Assembly (NCBI GenBank): GCA_038503075.1 | Contig: JBCAML010000016.1 | Location: forward strand, 496,001 to 560,000 | Direction of reading: 5' to 3' | DNA from: Gyromitra esculenta | Taxonomy: Eukaryota > Ascomycota > Pezizomycetes > Pezizales > Discinaceae | DNA length: 64,000 nt | Position numbers and translations under genes: made by a program | Notes under the pieces: model-generated | What the model was told of the DNA's origin: nothing | Database searches by the model: none | Seen by the model: only the letters and a program-made list of their open reading frames with translations | Shown here: piece after piece, positions 23,698 to 34,797 of the stretch | Layout of the letters: the number at the start of each line of letters is the position of its first letter | Numbering within the stretch: the first letter of the stretch is position 1

Positions 23698-24010
23698 ATT
23701 TTGAGACCTTGGGTGTCGAAAAGCTTCCTAGGATATTATAGATGGGATTAGGTTGATTTAGCCGTAAATGCTCTGTGCAGTGATTGATGGTGCGGGGTCT
23801 AAATAAAACTATCCAGCCTTCCGACTACTCTATACAGTGCTTCCCTACCTACCGGTGCTCCCTCGGTAACGGTGTGGTGTTTGGGTCACTAGATTTCAGA
23901 AGCACAAAAAATAATTCGAAAAATTCGAAAAAAAATGCAAATTGAGGAATAATATCAGTAAAGAAATATAGGAGAATATCTAATGTGTGCAATTATTCTT
24001 ATTTGCAGTA
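23698..24010. other. NLR upstream region
   Basis: Presumed promoter of the NLR relic; no other feature is seen before the MITE begins at 24011. Confidence 0.4.
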
Positions 24011-24268
24011 TAGCGTGGCACGGGCGGATGGTGAACACGGTCAAGTGACGAACAGGGATTGAGGCTTGGCAAGGACTATTGAAAGGGTACTGATTTTTTG
24101 TACCCTTGTTATAGTCCTGTACCCTCTTGATAGTCCGTATTATTCGATCTTTTTTACAGTACAAAAACCAGTACCCTTTCTATAGTCCTGTACCCTCTCA
24201 CTGGTCCTGCCAAGACCTAACCCCTGTTCGTCATTCGACCGTGCTCGCCATCCGCCCGTGCCACGCTG
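24011..24268. mobile_element. MITE family A, full copy (258 bp, TA target duplication)
   Basis: Terminal inverted repeats of about 66 bp. The left end starts TAGCGTGGCACGGGCGGATG, and the right end is its near-perfect reverse complement (CATCCGCCCGTGCCACGCTG). Both are flanked by TA (24009-24010 and 24269-24270). The interior carries shorter repeats of GTACCCT..ATAGTCCTGTACCCT. There is no coding capacity. The CAGCGTGG-type terminus and TA duplication are those of Tc1/mariner-pogo type elements. A truncated relative lies at 51190-51337. Confidence 0.85.
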
Positions 24269-24880
24269 TAGTCCAGCTCTAGAGTTGGGGTTTTGTGCTG
24301 GTTCAACTTGTGCAAAGAGCCATGACCACAACCCTTGGCTGCAAGAACAGGGACAGCACCAAGCCCAACAAGTTTGTATATATTAAACTTGGTAGACTAT
24401 ACACTAGATATCATGCTATCATACTGTAAATTTTCAGCACATCCTACTAGTGCTTGTTGGGAAACTTCGGGCGTTGCAATCTAGTCAAAATGCCGCGACG
24501 TTACTAAGAGAGCGCCAGTAGGCAGGGAAGTACTGTATACCGTTGCATGCTGCTCGTTTACCTACATACTGGTTGTGACTGAGCCTCTCGGTTTAACTGC
24601 AGCCTAGTTCGTGATAGCTTGGTCTGGAAAACCAAGACCTGCTAAGGCTGACTGTGTGGTGAATACATATTACCCGGCTTTGAGCTTTTTCCCTAAAAGA
24701 TTTTAGCAACCAGGTGGCAGGCACGCGTTGAATCGTTAGCTCGTCGCGTCGTCTCCTTCAATTAATTCCCCTCCACAAACAAACAACGTCCATCGTCCTG
24801 CTTCCCATCGATCCTTTGTCCCACGCACAAACCACGCCCCTCAATCCTTACAGCAAAGTAATAAACTACTCCTTCTCGCC
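24269..24880. other. intergenic, PCNA upstream region
   Basis: No gene is seen. Contains the MluI-box at 24723-24728 and a CGTCGCGTCG cluster near 24743. Confidence 0.5.
24723..24728. promoter_or_regulatory. MCB (MluI cell-cycle box) upstream of PCNA
   Basis: The hexamer ACGCGT lies 153 bases upstream of the PCNA start codon. In ascomycetes MBF binds ACGCGT to drive G1/S genes, PCNA among them. The position fits; function is inferred. Confidence 0.5.
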
Positions 24881-25838
24881 ATGTTGGAAGCACGACTTGA
24901 ACAAGCCAGTGTCCTTAAGAAGGTTCTTTCTCTCTTCCTTTTCTCTAACGGGATATCTAGAAAAACTCATCCCAACACCCAATATAGGTGGTAGAGGCCA
25001 TCAAGGATCTCGTCCAAGACTGTAACTTTGACTGCAATGATTCCGGCATTGCACTTCAGGCCATGGATAACTCCCACGTTGCACTCGTCTCGATGCACCT
25101 CAAAGCCGAAGGCTTCAGCCCGTATCGCTGCGATCGTAACATTGCCCTCGGAATCAACCTAACCTCACTCACCAAGGTCCTCCGCTGTGCTCAGAATGAA
25201 GACATCCTGACCCTGAAGGCTGATGATGCTCCTGACTCATTGAACCTTGTGTTTGAGAACTCAGAGAATGATCGGATTAGTGAGTATGATATCAAGTTGA
25301 TGGATATCGACCAGGAACATCTGGGAATCCCAGAGACGGAGTATGCTGCTACTATTTCCATGCCCTCGGCAGAGTTCCAGCGTATTTGCAGAGATCTGAT
25401 GGCTCTATCCGAGTCAGGTAAGAATATACCCTATTACCTATGTACGAATCTGCTATGCTGACGACTGCGTGGATAGTTGCGATTGAGGCTACCAAGGAAG
25501 GTGTCAAGTTTTCCTGCACAGGTGATATTGGAAATGGTTCCGTCACCCTCCGACAACACCACAACGTTGATAAACCAGCACTGACGACCAAGATCGAGCT
25601 CACTGAACCTGTGGCATTGACTTTCTCACTTAAATACTTGGTCAACTTTTGCAAAGCAAGCTCTCTGTCGTCACACGTGACATTGTCTCTTTCGAACGAG
25701 GTCCCTCTGCTTGTCGAGTATGTCCCTCGGTGCCCCGCTTTGTGAGATCACCGTGACTAACAAATAATTCCTAGATACGGTATGGAGGCTGGTTATGTGC
25801 GATTCTATCTAGCACCTAAAATCGGTGATGAGGAGTAA
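24881..25838 (+). CDS. pcn1: proliferating cell nuclear antigen (sliding clamp)
   Basis: Four exons: 24881-24922, 24988-25417, 25477-25717 and 25775-25838. The total is 258 residues, the same as yeast PCNA. It begins [14 protein letters not shown] and [11 protein letters not shown]. It contains the central-loop region ([32 protein letters not shown]), the interdomain connector ([12 protein letters not shown]), [20 protein letters not shown], and the C-terminal [26 protein letters not shown] forms the homotrimeric DNA clamp for polymerases delta/epsilon and is the docking site for PIP-box proteins. Lys164 context (SVAIEA after the exon 2/3 joint) is near the conserved ubiquitin/SUMO site. The upstream MCB fits S-phase expression. 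Convergent with SR140. Confidence 0.97.
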
Positions 25839-26233
25839 GATGTTGAAGAGTCGAAGATTATGCCTGGTTTTTTGATTTGACGAAAGCAAAAATGTGCAAT
25901 TGGGTTGAACTAAAGGTACGATCGTGGTGGACGAGCTAGGTATAGTAAACTGGAAGTTGGGCGGGTTTCTTTTTTCCGTGTTTCGTTATCCCCTTGTATT
26001 TTTAAAGGCGAGACGGACACAGGTAATGACACGTGTATGTCCTTCGAGATGTGGATTCATCCCTTATTTCGGGAAAACCAAGTAGATGTAATACCATATT
26101 TAAGTCCTTGCCCAATATCCAAGCCACAATGAGCCTATCTCTTCTCGCTATCATACAACACAACTAGGTCTTAAAAAGTAGCCAATAACTAAACTCCTTG
26201 AACATAAAGGGAAGCCTCCCCATTAACCTATTT
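25839..26233. other. convergent 3' region
   Basis: 3' flanks of PCNA and SR140; no additional gene. Confidence 0.5.
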
Positions 26234-28922
26234 TTAATCCTCATCATCATCCGCAAACATGTCTTCTGCCCTCATCCTTTTTCGCTGCCCCCCACCACTT
26301 ATTACTGCCCCTCTCCTACCTCCCCTCATGGATCCCCCTCTCATCTTAAACCCTGTCATCCCCATCCCACCACCACTCCCCAAGCCAGATTTCTCCTCCA
26401 CCTCTTCTTCGTTCCCATTCCCTTCCCCAAACACTTCCATTAGCCCCTCATCGGCAACTTCCTCGCCGTCCCCTCTCATTGCTTCACCGTCCTCATCGTC
26501 TTTCATTGGTTCCCCATTCAAATCTTCATCTTCCATCATTGGTTCCCCATCCACATCCTCATCCATCATAGGCTCACCGTCAATGTCATCGTCGTCATCA
26601 GCCATGGGGATACCATCAACATCTTCATCTTCAGCAACCGTGGCTTGGATGGCAGATGAAGGATTAAAGGCTTCAGGCTTGGCTTCGACGGTCTTCCATT
26701 TACTTTTTGCAGCTGGAGGAGCTGCGGGAGTATTAGAACGGGGAGTAGATTTCACTGTAGGTGTGTCGGAGCGGTCTTGCGAGGGCTGGAGGAAAGATGT
26801 AAGAAACGATTCTTGTGTGCTTTGGGGGAAAATACACCACTTCTGTTGATATCGTTAACCTTGTTTCTGTGAAGCGATGCGATACACGGATATAAAACTG
26901 AACATACCTCCCACCACTCAAGTACACCCTCCACGACCCCCCTTCTGAACTTCTCGGCTTTCATCCGCCCCCAACCACTAGTCCTGTATACATCTCCGAG
27001 ATGTGCAAAGGCCCGTTTTTCCCTTAATGCGGTATCAAATAACTGTCGATACCTCCATGCGTTTCTAATCCCCAGCGAAGAATTTGAGAGAATATCGGAG
27101 ATGAGCCACAACCCGATGATCTTTGCTGCGTAGTTCTCATTCTCATCAATTGTCTTCGTCTCCTTCTCATCTTCGTCGTCTTCCGAGTCTACCTTAGCAG
27201 CCTTCGTGAACGCCAACGGCTTTAACACATTCCCAACCAATACTGCTACCACCTCCTCCCCCATACCGCCTTCCGCATGTTCCATCGCGAACGCCATAAC
27301 CCTGCCAATGTCACCTCTGCGGACTCGACTGGTTTGAGTTGGGATACGGCTGATTAGATGAACTAATTTTGCACGCTCCAGCACGCCGAGGTACCCACGG
27401 CCTCTTCTCCCTTCTCCACCCAAAAGCCCTACTGGGCGCTCTCCTTCCTCCTCTCGATCGCTATCATCCCGTTCATCTTCCAACTCCTCGCTACTAAACC
27501 CTTCATCCTCCACTACGTCTTTCAGAGAGCCTGCCCACTCGTACTTTAACCCTTTCTTCGGTGGGATCCAGATCGCGGATATCTGTGGGCTTGGTTCAAA
27601 AACTTCCACAGCTGCAACCCTCCCGGCAGCTGTGCTTCCTGTGACAATCTCCCATAGCTTCCATCTATAATAAACTCCCTCAGGGCTCCTCGCGTCCCAT
27701 AGCCAGCTAAATTTGACATCACTCCTGACGCTCTCCGAGCCCATCAGCAGCGCTTCAAACTCTGGTCCATGGGTTAGGACACTCTCGATTGTCTTGTGAA
27801 TCAGACGCAACACTTTCAGATCCGACGGCGGATGTACGTGAACTTGCAATCCGCTTACTCTCCCTCCACCAGGGCCAAAACTAGACGGTGGTGCGAAACC
27901 CCCTCTATGTGGTGGCGGTGCGCGTGACATCCCCCCTCGGGCATGTTGCGGGGGTGCTTTCGCGCCAAATGGATTGCTTCCCGGAGTGGATAAGCTTGGT
28001 AGTGAGGAAGCCGCGCCGCTGACTGTGGAGGGTAGGGTACGTGAGATACCGAGCCAGAATCCAGAGCCGAGGTAACGTCCGTTAAGGAGGGTAACGGCTG
28101 CGTCAATGTCAGATGAGGGTGTTTCGGGGGAGAGTGTAATTAGGGCTGAGGCTGCTTTGCGGATTGAGGGTGAAGGTTGGCTGGGCCCAGGAGGGGGAGG
28201 CGCGGGGGTGATGCGAATAGAGTCAATGCGAAGGGCGGTGGAGGAGAGAAGTGTTGTGAGAATAGGTTTAGTAGTTGAAGGGGGGAGGGAGGTGAGGCGA
28301 AGCGTAGGCTTAGGGTGAGGTTTTGAGGATTCAGAATCTGGAGTAAACTATTAGTCCCGCAGCCCCACAGAAGTGAGCATAAATTTGGTAAAGTATCGCG
28401 CAACGCACCAGAATCGTCCGAATAAGCGTCCTTGCTTTTGCCCAATGGCGCCGAGTTCTCAAATGCTAGCAAGCCAGTATTTCCCTCTCGCAGCCGTCTC
28501 TTCTCCCTCTCGCTGAGCCCAGTGTTTCCTGGTGCACCTCCAAATACACCTCCTTCTTCGTGTTCCCTATCGAACGCGGCATCAAGATTCCGCTTCCTCC
28601 CCGGCAATGCTACTGCACCTCCTCGCGCGCTCGGCGGCGGGCCCGTAAAATGCCTTCTCCCAGGCCCACTCGGTGGCCCCCCTCTCAACCCGCCTCTGAA
28701 ACCCCCGCCTCTTGGCCCACCCCCATATCCTCCACCATGAGAGGAGGAGTGTAACGGCTCTTCGTCGAATGAGGCAACAAAGTCTTTGTAGACGGCGGCG
28801 GTCTCGGCTTCTTCGCGGAGCCGCTTAGCTTCGGCTTCCAAGCGAGATTTTTCGAAGGCAGATTTTTTAGTTGGGGCGGTAAGCTTGGAGGAAACGTTAG
28901 GGAATGGATCGTGGTCGGACAT
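26234..28922 (-). CDS. U2 snRNP-associated protein SR140 (U2SURP-like)
   Basis: Three exons: 28922-28409, 28337-26908 and 26785-26234, giving 831 residues. The N terminus MSDHDPFPNVSSKLTAPTKK and the helix KSRLEAEAKRLREEAETAAV match the fungal SR140 start. A Gly/Arg-rich tract follows (GGGYGGGPRGGGFRGGLRG). The region that should be an RRM (about residues 180-280) is divergent, and I see no clear RNP1/RNP2. A SURP domain follows (LIHKTIESVLTHGPEFEALL, SWLWD.., YYRWKLWEI) and then a CID-type domain (AAKIIGLWLISDILSNSS, WRYRQLF, AHLGDVYR, GVLEWWE). The tail is acidic with repeats of DGEPM and ends in RGG and KR motifs. The protein associates with U2 snRNP in the spliceosome. An upstream in-frame extension to 29093 is low complexity, and the 28922 Met was preferred. 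Confidence 0.88.
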
Positions 28923-29568
28923 TATGTGGTTGTGGTGGTGATGGTGGTGGTCGTTGGGTGGGGGGGGAGGTTGTCGCGTTGTGATGCTGGATGTTGAATT
29001 GGAAGGTTGGTTGGGAACCCTAGCCCTAGCCAGCAAGGTTCTGGGTCTGCTAACTCTAAAACGACATCTAAATATTGTATTTATCCTAACCAAACACCCG
29101 TGCTCTTAATTGCATATGCATATGTGCAGGAAGGAGCCTTTCTGATTACCTGGCCCCGGGACTGTCAACTAGCATTTCAGAATAAGTGGAGGAAAGGCTT
29201 CAACTGCTACATGTATGCACAGCTGCTTAAGAAAAATCTTGACACCCCTGCTGTATCGAGACTTTTCTTACACGACTAGCTGTATTTTACTTGATACTCA
29301 ATATATTTCATGCTCTATAATATGTTTATTCCAGCTGACAGAAAAAATGCTATATTACGTCGCTCTAATAGCTTTGCTCGGCTACTAGATGTAGATACGC
29401 TAAAGCCATGATAACATTGTTTTTCCACGACAGTTACCATGAGGGTGGGCTTATGTTATTCCATCACAGTCCCATCTCCACCCATAGATTATAAAAACTC
29501 TCGCAGCTTGAAGGCGTACTCACAGAACCCCTCCCCAGCGCTACATCCATACTGACTCCTAGGTGGCA
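28923..29568. other. intergenic
   Basis: SR140 upstream region with a (CAC/GTG)-rich stretch at about 28925-28960 and a TACATGTA at 29208-29215. No gene. Confidence 0.45.
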
Positions 29569-30240
29569 ATGTCTCTCCCCCACCTCCCCGACGAACTCCT
29601 CATTCAAATTGCTTCCCATCTCACCGCCCATTCTCTTTCCAATCTCATCCTTACTAATCATAATCTCTACAGTGTCCTCACCTCTCATCTCCATCTCTAT
29701 GCCCTCGAGTCCAAGTATATCAACGAACCTTTAGGTGACTGCTCTCATCCGCAGCCTGTGCTCCACAGCGTCCTCATTTAGGCCATAAAGAAAAACAACG
29801 AGTCCCTCATTATGCTCCTCCTCCAGAAAGACGTCAACGTGGATCTTGCCGCCGAATCAGGGCCCTGAGGCCTAACCCCACTTCGCCATGCCATCCTGTG
29901 CTCACCACCAAGGATCACGGTCGCCATTCTATCTGCATGCGCTGGCATCGATATTCGCGATTGTTTTTGGGGAGACACCGCTTCATGCGATTTGTACCCC
30001 TGAGGCATTGGGGGTCACGGGGTGGCTCGCTCTGGTTTTTATAGTGAATAGGGCAAACCCAGGAATAAACGAGATGTTTCAGAAAACGGATATTTATTCA
30101 CTTGAACACTTGGACGACCCTAGTTGGCAAGTCAAGCCAGTGAAGTGGAGCCCTATCTCTCCTTTTACCTCTAGATTATACAGAAAACAGCAGGGAAATT
30201 TAGGGGCGAGACACATGAGTATTAAACCATGGCCATGAAT
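29569..30240 (+). pseudogene. F-box/ankyrin gene disrupted by nonsense mutations
   Basis: An ATG at 29569 starts MSLPHLPDELLIQIASHLTA, a clear F-box, continuing SLSNLILTNHNLYSVLTSHL. The same frame then has TAG at 29779 and TGA at 29866. Reading them as the pre-mutation CAG and CGA would give ankyrin-type sequence on both sides (AIKKNNESLIMLLLQKDVNV, GLTPLRHAIL). After a one-base phase change near 29955-29975 a further ankyrin unit appears (FGETPLHAICTPEAL), with frame open to 30238. Both stops are explained by C-to-T changes. F-box-ankyrin proteins are expanded, fast-evolving families in ascomycetes. Confidence 0.7.
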
Positions 30241-31232
30241 TACATATATGTAGTTGGCAGCCTTAGCAGATGAATCTTAGCAAGTTAGAGAAGGGGCGAG
30301 GAGTTTAAGTAATCTTCAGAGCGATCCCGCCTACGTGTTCTATAGCTGTGCTGTGAAGATTAATCATCACCCTTATAAACTCGATAAAACCGGTGCCATT
30401 TTGTTTGGACATTGAGTTACTATTGATTCTATACTCTATCCCCACAACACGAACCAAATTCGAAGAACTACCCGTTTGCCATAACATATACTACGTGACT
30501 ACATAATCGAACGAATAAGTGACACTACTACGCAGACAATTAGATAGACCAACTTCTATCCGTTACCATGCAAAAGTACTAGCTGCATTAATATTGGACT
30601 GCGTTATTTTCAATGTGATTTTCGATGTAGTTTTAAAATACGACCCTCAAGGCCACCTTTATAAGCTACATGTAGCACTCGCAAACTTAATCCGCTAACG
30701 TACCTCACGGTGTGGCGAAATCCATGGTTCAACGTAAAATCCAGGTTCCTCTAGTAGTTGCTCTGATGAAGAGTGAATTAATTAGATCAAATAGCATCAA
30801 TCACTGTATTCTTGTTTCGCTCATTCATTATTACATTGTCAAGTGAAGTTTCGTTTCACCAAAATTTTCGTTGAACTGGGGATGTGAAAGTACGTTATGT
30901 AGGATGGTTCGTGCGCGGATAACTACCAGAGCCTGTTGGCTCCCAACAAAGACCAGCGATGTCTCTGTAATTGATTTTTTTTTTTCTAATCACAGCCATC
31001 GATTTGACATCCCTCCATTAAAATTTAACGAAACGGATTTTTAGGTAATTAGTTAGCTACAGTTAGGTGTTAGTTATGTCCTTGAATTCGTTATTACGGG
31101 TTCTAGAGTGCCTTATGATGCTCTTGAGCCCAAGGGTTTTAACTCCGTCTCGTGATGTTTAAAATATGGTGCGTGGTTACCGTTGGGGTGGCTTCTCGTA
31201 CAAAAGATTTTTTTCCGTCGATAGTTTCAGTG
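30241..31232. other. intergenic, AT-rich
   Basis: No gene is supported. A TACATGTA lies at 30667-30674; a short perfect-stem sequence GTGAAGTTTCGTTTCAC lies near 30842. Nothing else was recognised. Confidence 0.45.
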
Positions 31233-31440
31233 CCGGTGCGATGGCCGAGTGGTGAAACGAGTCGGAAGACTGTTTGTTTACTACCCCCCGACATTGCACC
31301 GGTGGAGCTGTGGGTTCGAATCCCAGAAGGGCGGTTATAAATTAGCCATGGGTGAGCTGACCATTGATCTAAGATCCCGCAAAGGGGGAGTAGGCAGCCG
31401 GGAATCGATGCATCAGCAACATCGATTATTTTTTTCGATT
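31233..31440 (+). repeat. tRNA-related (SINE-like) sequence
   Basis: An A-box-like TGGCCGAGTGGT (31242-31253) and, about 60 bases on, a B-box GGTTCGAATCCC (31312-31323) are spaced as in a type II (Ser/Leu-like) tRNA. The acceptor ends do not pair well, and the anticodon arm is unclear (GTCGG..CCGAC around 22 bases). It is therefore not a good functional tRNA. The unit runs on to a T7 tract at 31430, as a polymerase III terminator would. A tRNA-derived SINE or tRNA relic is the best reading. Confidence 0.35.
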
Positions 31441-32154
31441 CCTGAAAAATAAATACATGTAGGCTTGATATTATCGAAGTTTGTTCCATTTCGTATTCTG
31501 ATTGGCGATATCGTCAGGTTGGGGTGTTATACATACTATACACAATATTTCTTGCGGGTTCTACCGGTATCCATCGCTTACGGTCATAGCCCATCACTCA
31601 TTCGAGTGATGTCACATGACTCTATAGCGCACTTTCCAATCTCTGCGAACTCGTTCCTATGCCCCTCACCTCGGTTGATTCAGCTCTATATAAATGCTGA
31701 GTTTTCAGAGTTAGAGACTATCGTGAGATGTTGGTGGAGTATGGGGCAGACAAATTTTGCAGACTAATACGGTAGGACGGCACCTGTGAAGGCACGCATG
31801 ACTGACTTAACGAAAATAGCTGCCTTTATTGGGGAACCAGGAGGACGCAGCCATACTTGTGTTGAGCACAGCTGGCGAGCGAGATTTATTAGATTTATTC
31901 TTTTTACGGCAGACATTGATGTTTATGGGAGCTTTGATATTGATAAGAGTCTGCTCTTAACGGATGACACCAGATAACAATCATAGGAAATCACTCGTAA
32001 AATGCAGCGGCCGGGTAAGTAGGCAGCTCGCGGGTGGGCTCAGGGAACGCGAAAACGTGTTGCTACGAAAAGGACACTTAAGAACTCTGAGCTTCACCAC
32101 CCATAAAACATCCGCCAAATCCCCCAGTGCGTCAATGTGTTTGAATCTGCAAAC
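31441..32154. other. intergenic, GWT1 upstream region
   Basis: TACATGTA at 31454-31461; no supported gene. Confidence 0.45.
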
Positions 32155-33736
32155 ATGGCGCCATCTCTAAAATCCCAGAAGGAAGACTTCGTCTCCAATT
32201 TGACTGGCGGTACCATCGGTGAGATCAATCTCGTTACCGTTGTCGCACCCGTACGTTCCCTTTACACCCCACCAGCCCAGACATTTCTCCGAAATAAGTA
32301 AAATAAAATAAAATAAAATAATAATCGAGTGCATAATCCAGGTAACTTATATTCTCTTCTCCGCACTGCAATCTCGCTTGCATTTCTTCCGAGCCTATGG
32401 ACCCCTTCAATTCGTTGCAGACTTCCTCTTGAACGCTGTCGCGATCTTGCTCTCAACAACCCTATACTCGAAATTCCCTCTGCTCCTAAACCTCCTTATT
32501 CTTCTACCCGCCATATTTCTATGTATTGGCATTACTCCCGCGCATCAAAAGTCGAAGCGTCTTGCCAAACCAAAACATGAGGTCTCAGCGACAACTAAGA
32601 CGACACCCGAGCCACTTCTCCCGAAGAAGGCGTTCCTGACAGTCTACAGAGGGTCCATGATGGTGGTCACCTGCGTCGCTATCCTCGCGGTCGACTTTAA
32701 GGTCTTCCCGCGGCGTTTCGCAAAGGTCGAGAACTGGGGCACATCTCTTATGGATCTGGGCGTTGGGTCATTTGTGTTCTCGTCCGGCCTTGTTGGCGCA
32801 CGCCAGGTTCTCAAGGACTACTTCGCAAACAAGTCGGCGTCTTCTTTGGCAACGAGGATGAAGGGGGCAATGAGAACCTCTCTTCCATTGCTCGCTCTTG
32901 GCTTTGTCCGCCTGGCCATGGTCAAAGGTGCTGACTACGCAGAACACGTAACGGAGTACGGAGTGCACTGGAACTTTTTCTTCACACTCGGCTTCCTCCC
33001 CCCTCTACTTGCACTTCTCCAGTCTATCCCCACCGGTGGGCTGAACCCCACATGGATCTACACCCTCCTCAGCATGGCTGTTGGGCTCACCTACCAAGTC
33101 GTCCTCGAGTCCACCGGTCTCCAACCCTTCGTCCTTATCGGCGACCGCAACAAATACGGCCTAATAAGCCAAAACAAAGAAGGAATCTCCTCCTTCTGCG
33201 GATATCTCGCTATCTTCCTCTCCGGCATGGCGACAGGGATGTACGTCCTCCCCTCCACCTCCACCAACAGCATGACCACCACCCCCACCAACGCACGCAG
33301 CAAGCTCCTCAAAACCCTCGTAGCCTGGAGCGCCACATGGATACTCCTCTTTGCCGTCACTAGCGAATACTGGGGTCTCGGAGTCACCGTATCTCGGCGT
33401 CTTGCAAACCTACCGTATTTCCTATGGGTCACGGCATTCAACACCACCCAGCTAACAGCATTCTATCTCATCGAGCGCTTCTTCTTCGACGGGAGCAAGG
33501 AGAGTGCGCCGGGTGGGTACCATGGATTCGCGGTGCCGAGGGTGCTAGAAGCGTTTAATAGGAATGGATTAGCTATTTTCTTAGTGGCAAACCTGTTGAC
33601 TGGGTTAGTTAATGTCTCGATTAACACGCTGGAGGTGGGTAGGATGGGTGCGATGGGGGTGCTGGTGGGGTACATGTTTATTTTGACGGCGATGGCGGTG
33701 GGGCTCGATTATAAAGATTTGAGCACTAAGCTGTGA
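32155..33736 (+). CDS. gwt1: GPI-anchored wall transfer protein 1 (inositol acyltransferase)
   Basis: Two exons, 32155-32250 and 32342-33736, phase 0, 496 residues (yeast Gwt1 is 490). It starts MAPSLKSQKEDFVSNLTGGT, a conserved ER-lumenal start. A dozen or so hydrophobic membrane segments follow. Family blocks include YRGSMMVVTCVAILAVDF, FPRRFAKVENWGTSLMDLGVGSFVFSSG (split by wording only), HWNFFFTLGF and GLISQNKEGISSFCGYLAIF. Gwt1/PIG-W acylates the inositol of GlcN-PI in the ER, an early step of GPI-anchor synthesis needed for wall mannoproteins. It is the target of manogepix-type antifungals. The intron contains an (AAAAT)n microsatellite near 32298-32322. Confidence 0.95.
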
Positions 33737-34116
33737 GATTCTGGGATGTGTGGTAACCGGCGACGTGTATCTTTACTGTGTATTTCTTTATTTTTATTGG
33801 TAGGCGTATAGCGGGTATATCAATTAAGGTTGTTTGAGAATATTTTGCGCATCGGAAGCTATGAACTATGTACTGAACGCGTACGGCTAAAACTACTAGC
33901 AGCCAGATGGACTTGAGCTTTAAGGCTACTTGCGGGAAACTAGTCTGTCTTACTCGTTCTGTTTATAACTATAGCAGGGTTCTTTCTACCACTTGCGGAA
34001 GCTTCGGAAATACAGCTGCTCGTACCATATTAGAAGCTATTGTTGTACATATCACGCAGGGGATTCGATCGCTATGAGACCAACCCGACAACAATCCCGA
34101 TATATAGCAACTTAAC
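33737..34116. other. intergenic
   Basis: 3' flank of GWT1; nothing further is recognised. Confidence 0.45.
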
Positions 34117-34425
34117 CTAGAGTGACGCCAACACTCTGACTACCGGCCAGCAGAAAAATACAAGCACAAGCACCAAAGAAACGAGCTGACAAAGCCAAAC
34201 CACCATATCGGCCAGAGGAGGTTGATGCTGGATATCCCAGCAACACTCGGGGTAGCTTTTAGAACAGGCACAAGAAGCAGAGACATCGTCGCTATCGGAA
34301 ACAAACTCACTGGGAAGAGGGTTGCAGAGGGGACACTCGGGGTCAAGCCTTGAGTCTCCATCCCATCTCTCAAGGGAGTTGAGCCGGCATCTGCAGTTAG
34401 TGGGTTGTGGCTTCTTCTGGGACAT
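34117..34425 (-). CDS. possible small Cys-rich tail-anchored protein
   Basis: A 102-residue frame starts at the ATG at 34425 (MSQKKPQPTNCRCRLNSLER). It has Cys pairs (CRC, CPLC, CAC, CC) in the first two thirds. A strongly hydrophobic C-terminal stretch (VVWLCQLVSLVLVLVFFCW) ends eleven residues from the stop, as in a tail-anchored membrane protein. No family is recognised. Composition is coherent and an ATG is present, but it could be chance. Confidence 0.35.
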   Translation of the reverse strand: MSQKKPQPTNCRCRLNSLERWDGDSRLDPECPLCNPLPSEFVSDSDDVSASCACSKSYPECCWDIQHQPPLADMVVWLCQLVSLVLVLVFFCWPVVRVLASL

Positions 34426-34797
34426 TGGGGGGAGGTTTCTTTTGTCTTTGGGTTCTTGGGGGTTCAAGCTGTTGGTGAGCGCTCAAGAGGGAGTGTGGAT
34501 ATGAAATGCTCCTGGGAATTGTAAGTGGTGCTTTTTATGCGGTCCTCTGTTTGTTTCGAGTTGAAAGACACCTTCGATTTCGTTTTCAAGATCTATAGTA
34601 ATTGCCTAGAGCATTGATTTTATATTCGTGTTGGTCAATTACGAACCTGGACCAACTACTTTTGGGAGATCGTACCCTGTGGTTGGTCAATATCTCTGTA
34701 TTTCTCATAATTTGAAGATATACGTTGCCTGAGCCAAGTGATAGCCTTCGTCCCGCTCATACACATCTAGGATAGATATAGCGATAAGATTTATGTA
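34426..34797. other. intergenic
   Basis: Between the possible small protein and a MITE; nothing is recognised. Confidence 0.4.

Noticed and set aside
29866..30051. Stops at 30001 and 30049 as further nonsense mutations in the F-box relic
   Set aside because: Ankyrin similarity moves to another frame before 30001 (FGETPLHAI), so these stops are out of frame and only the two earlier ones count.
31235..31340. A functional tRNA-Ser/Leu gene
   Set aside because: A and B boxes are present, but acceptor positions 1-7 and 66-72 do not pair, the T-stem has a mismatch at 49-65 and no anticodon loop is evident; kept only as a tRNA-related repeat.
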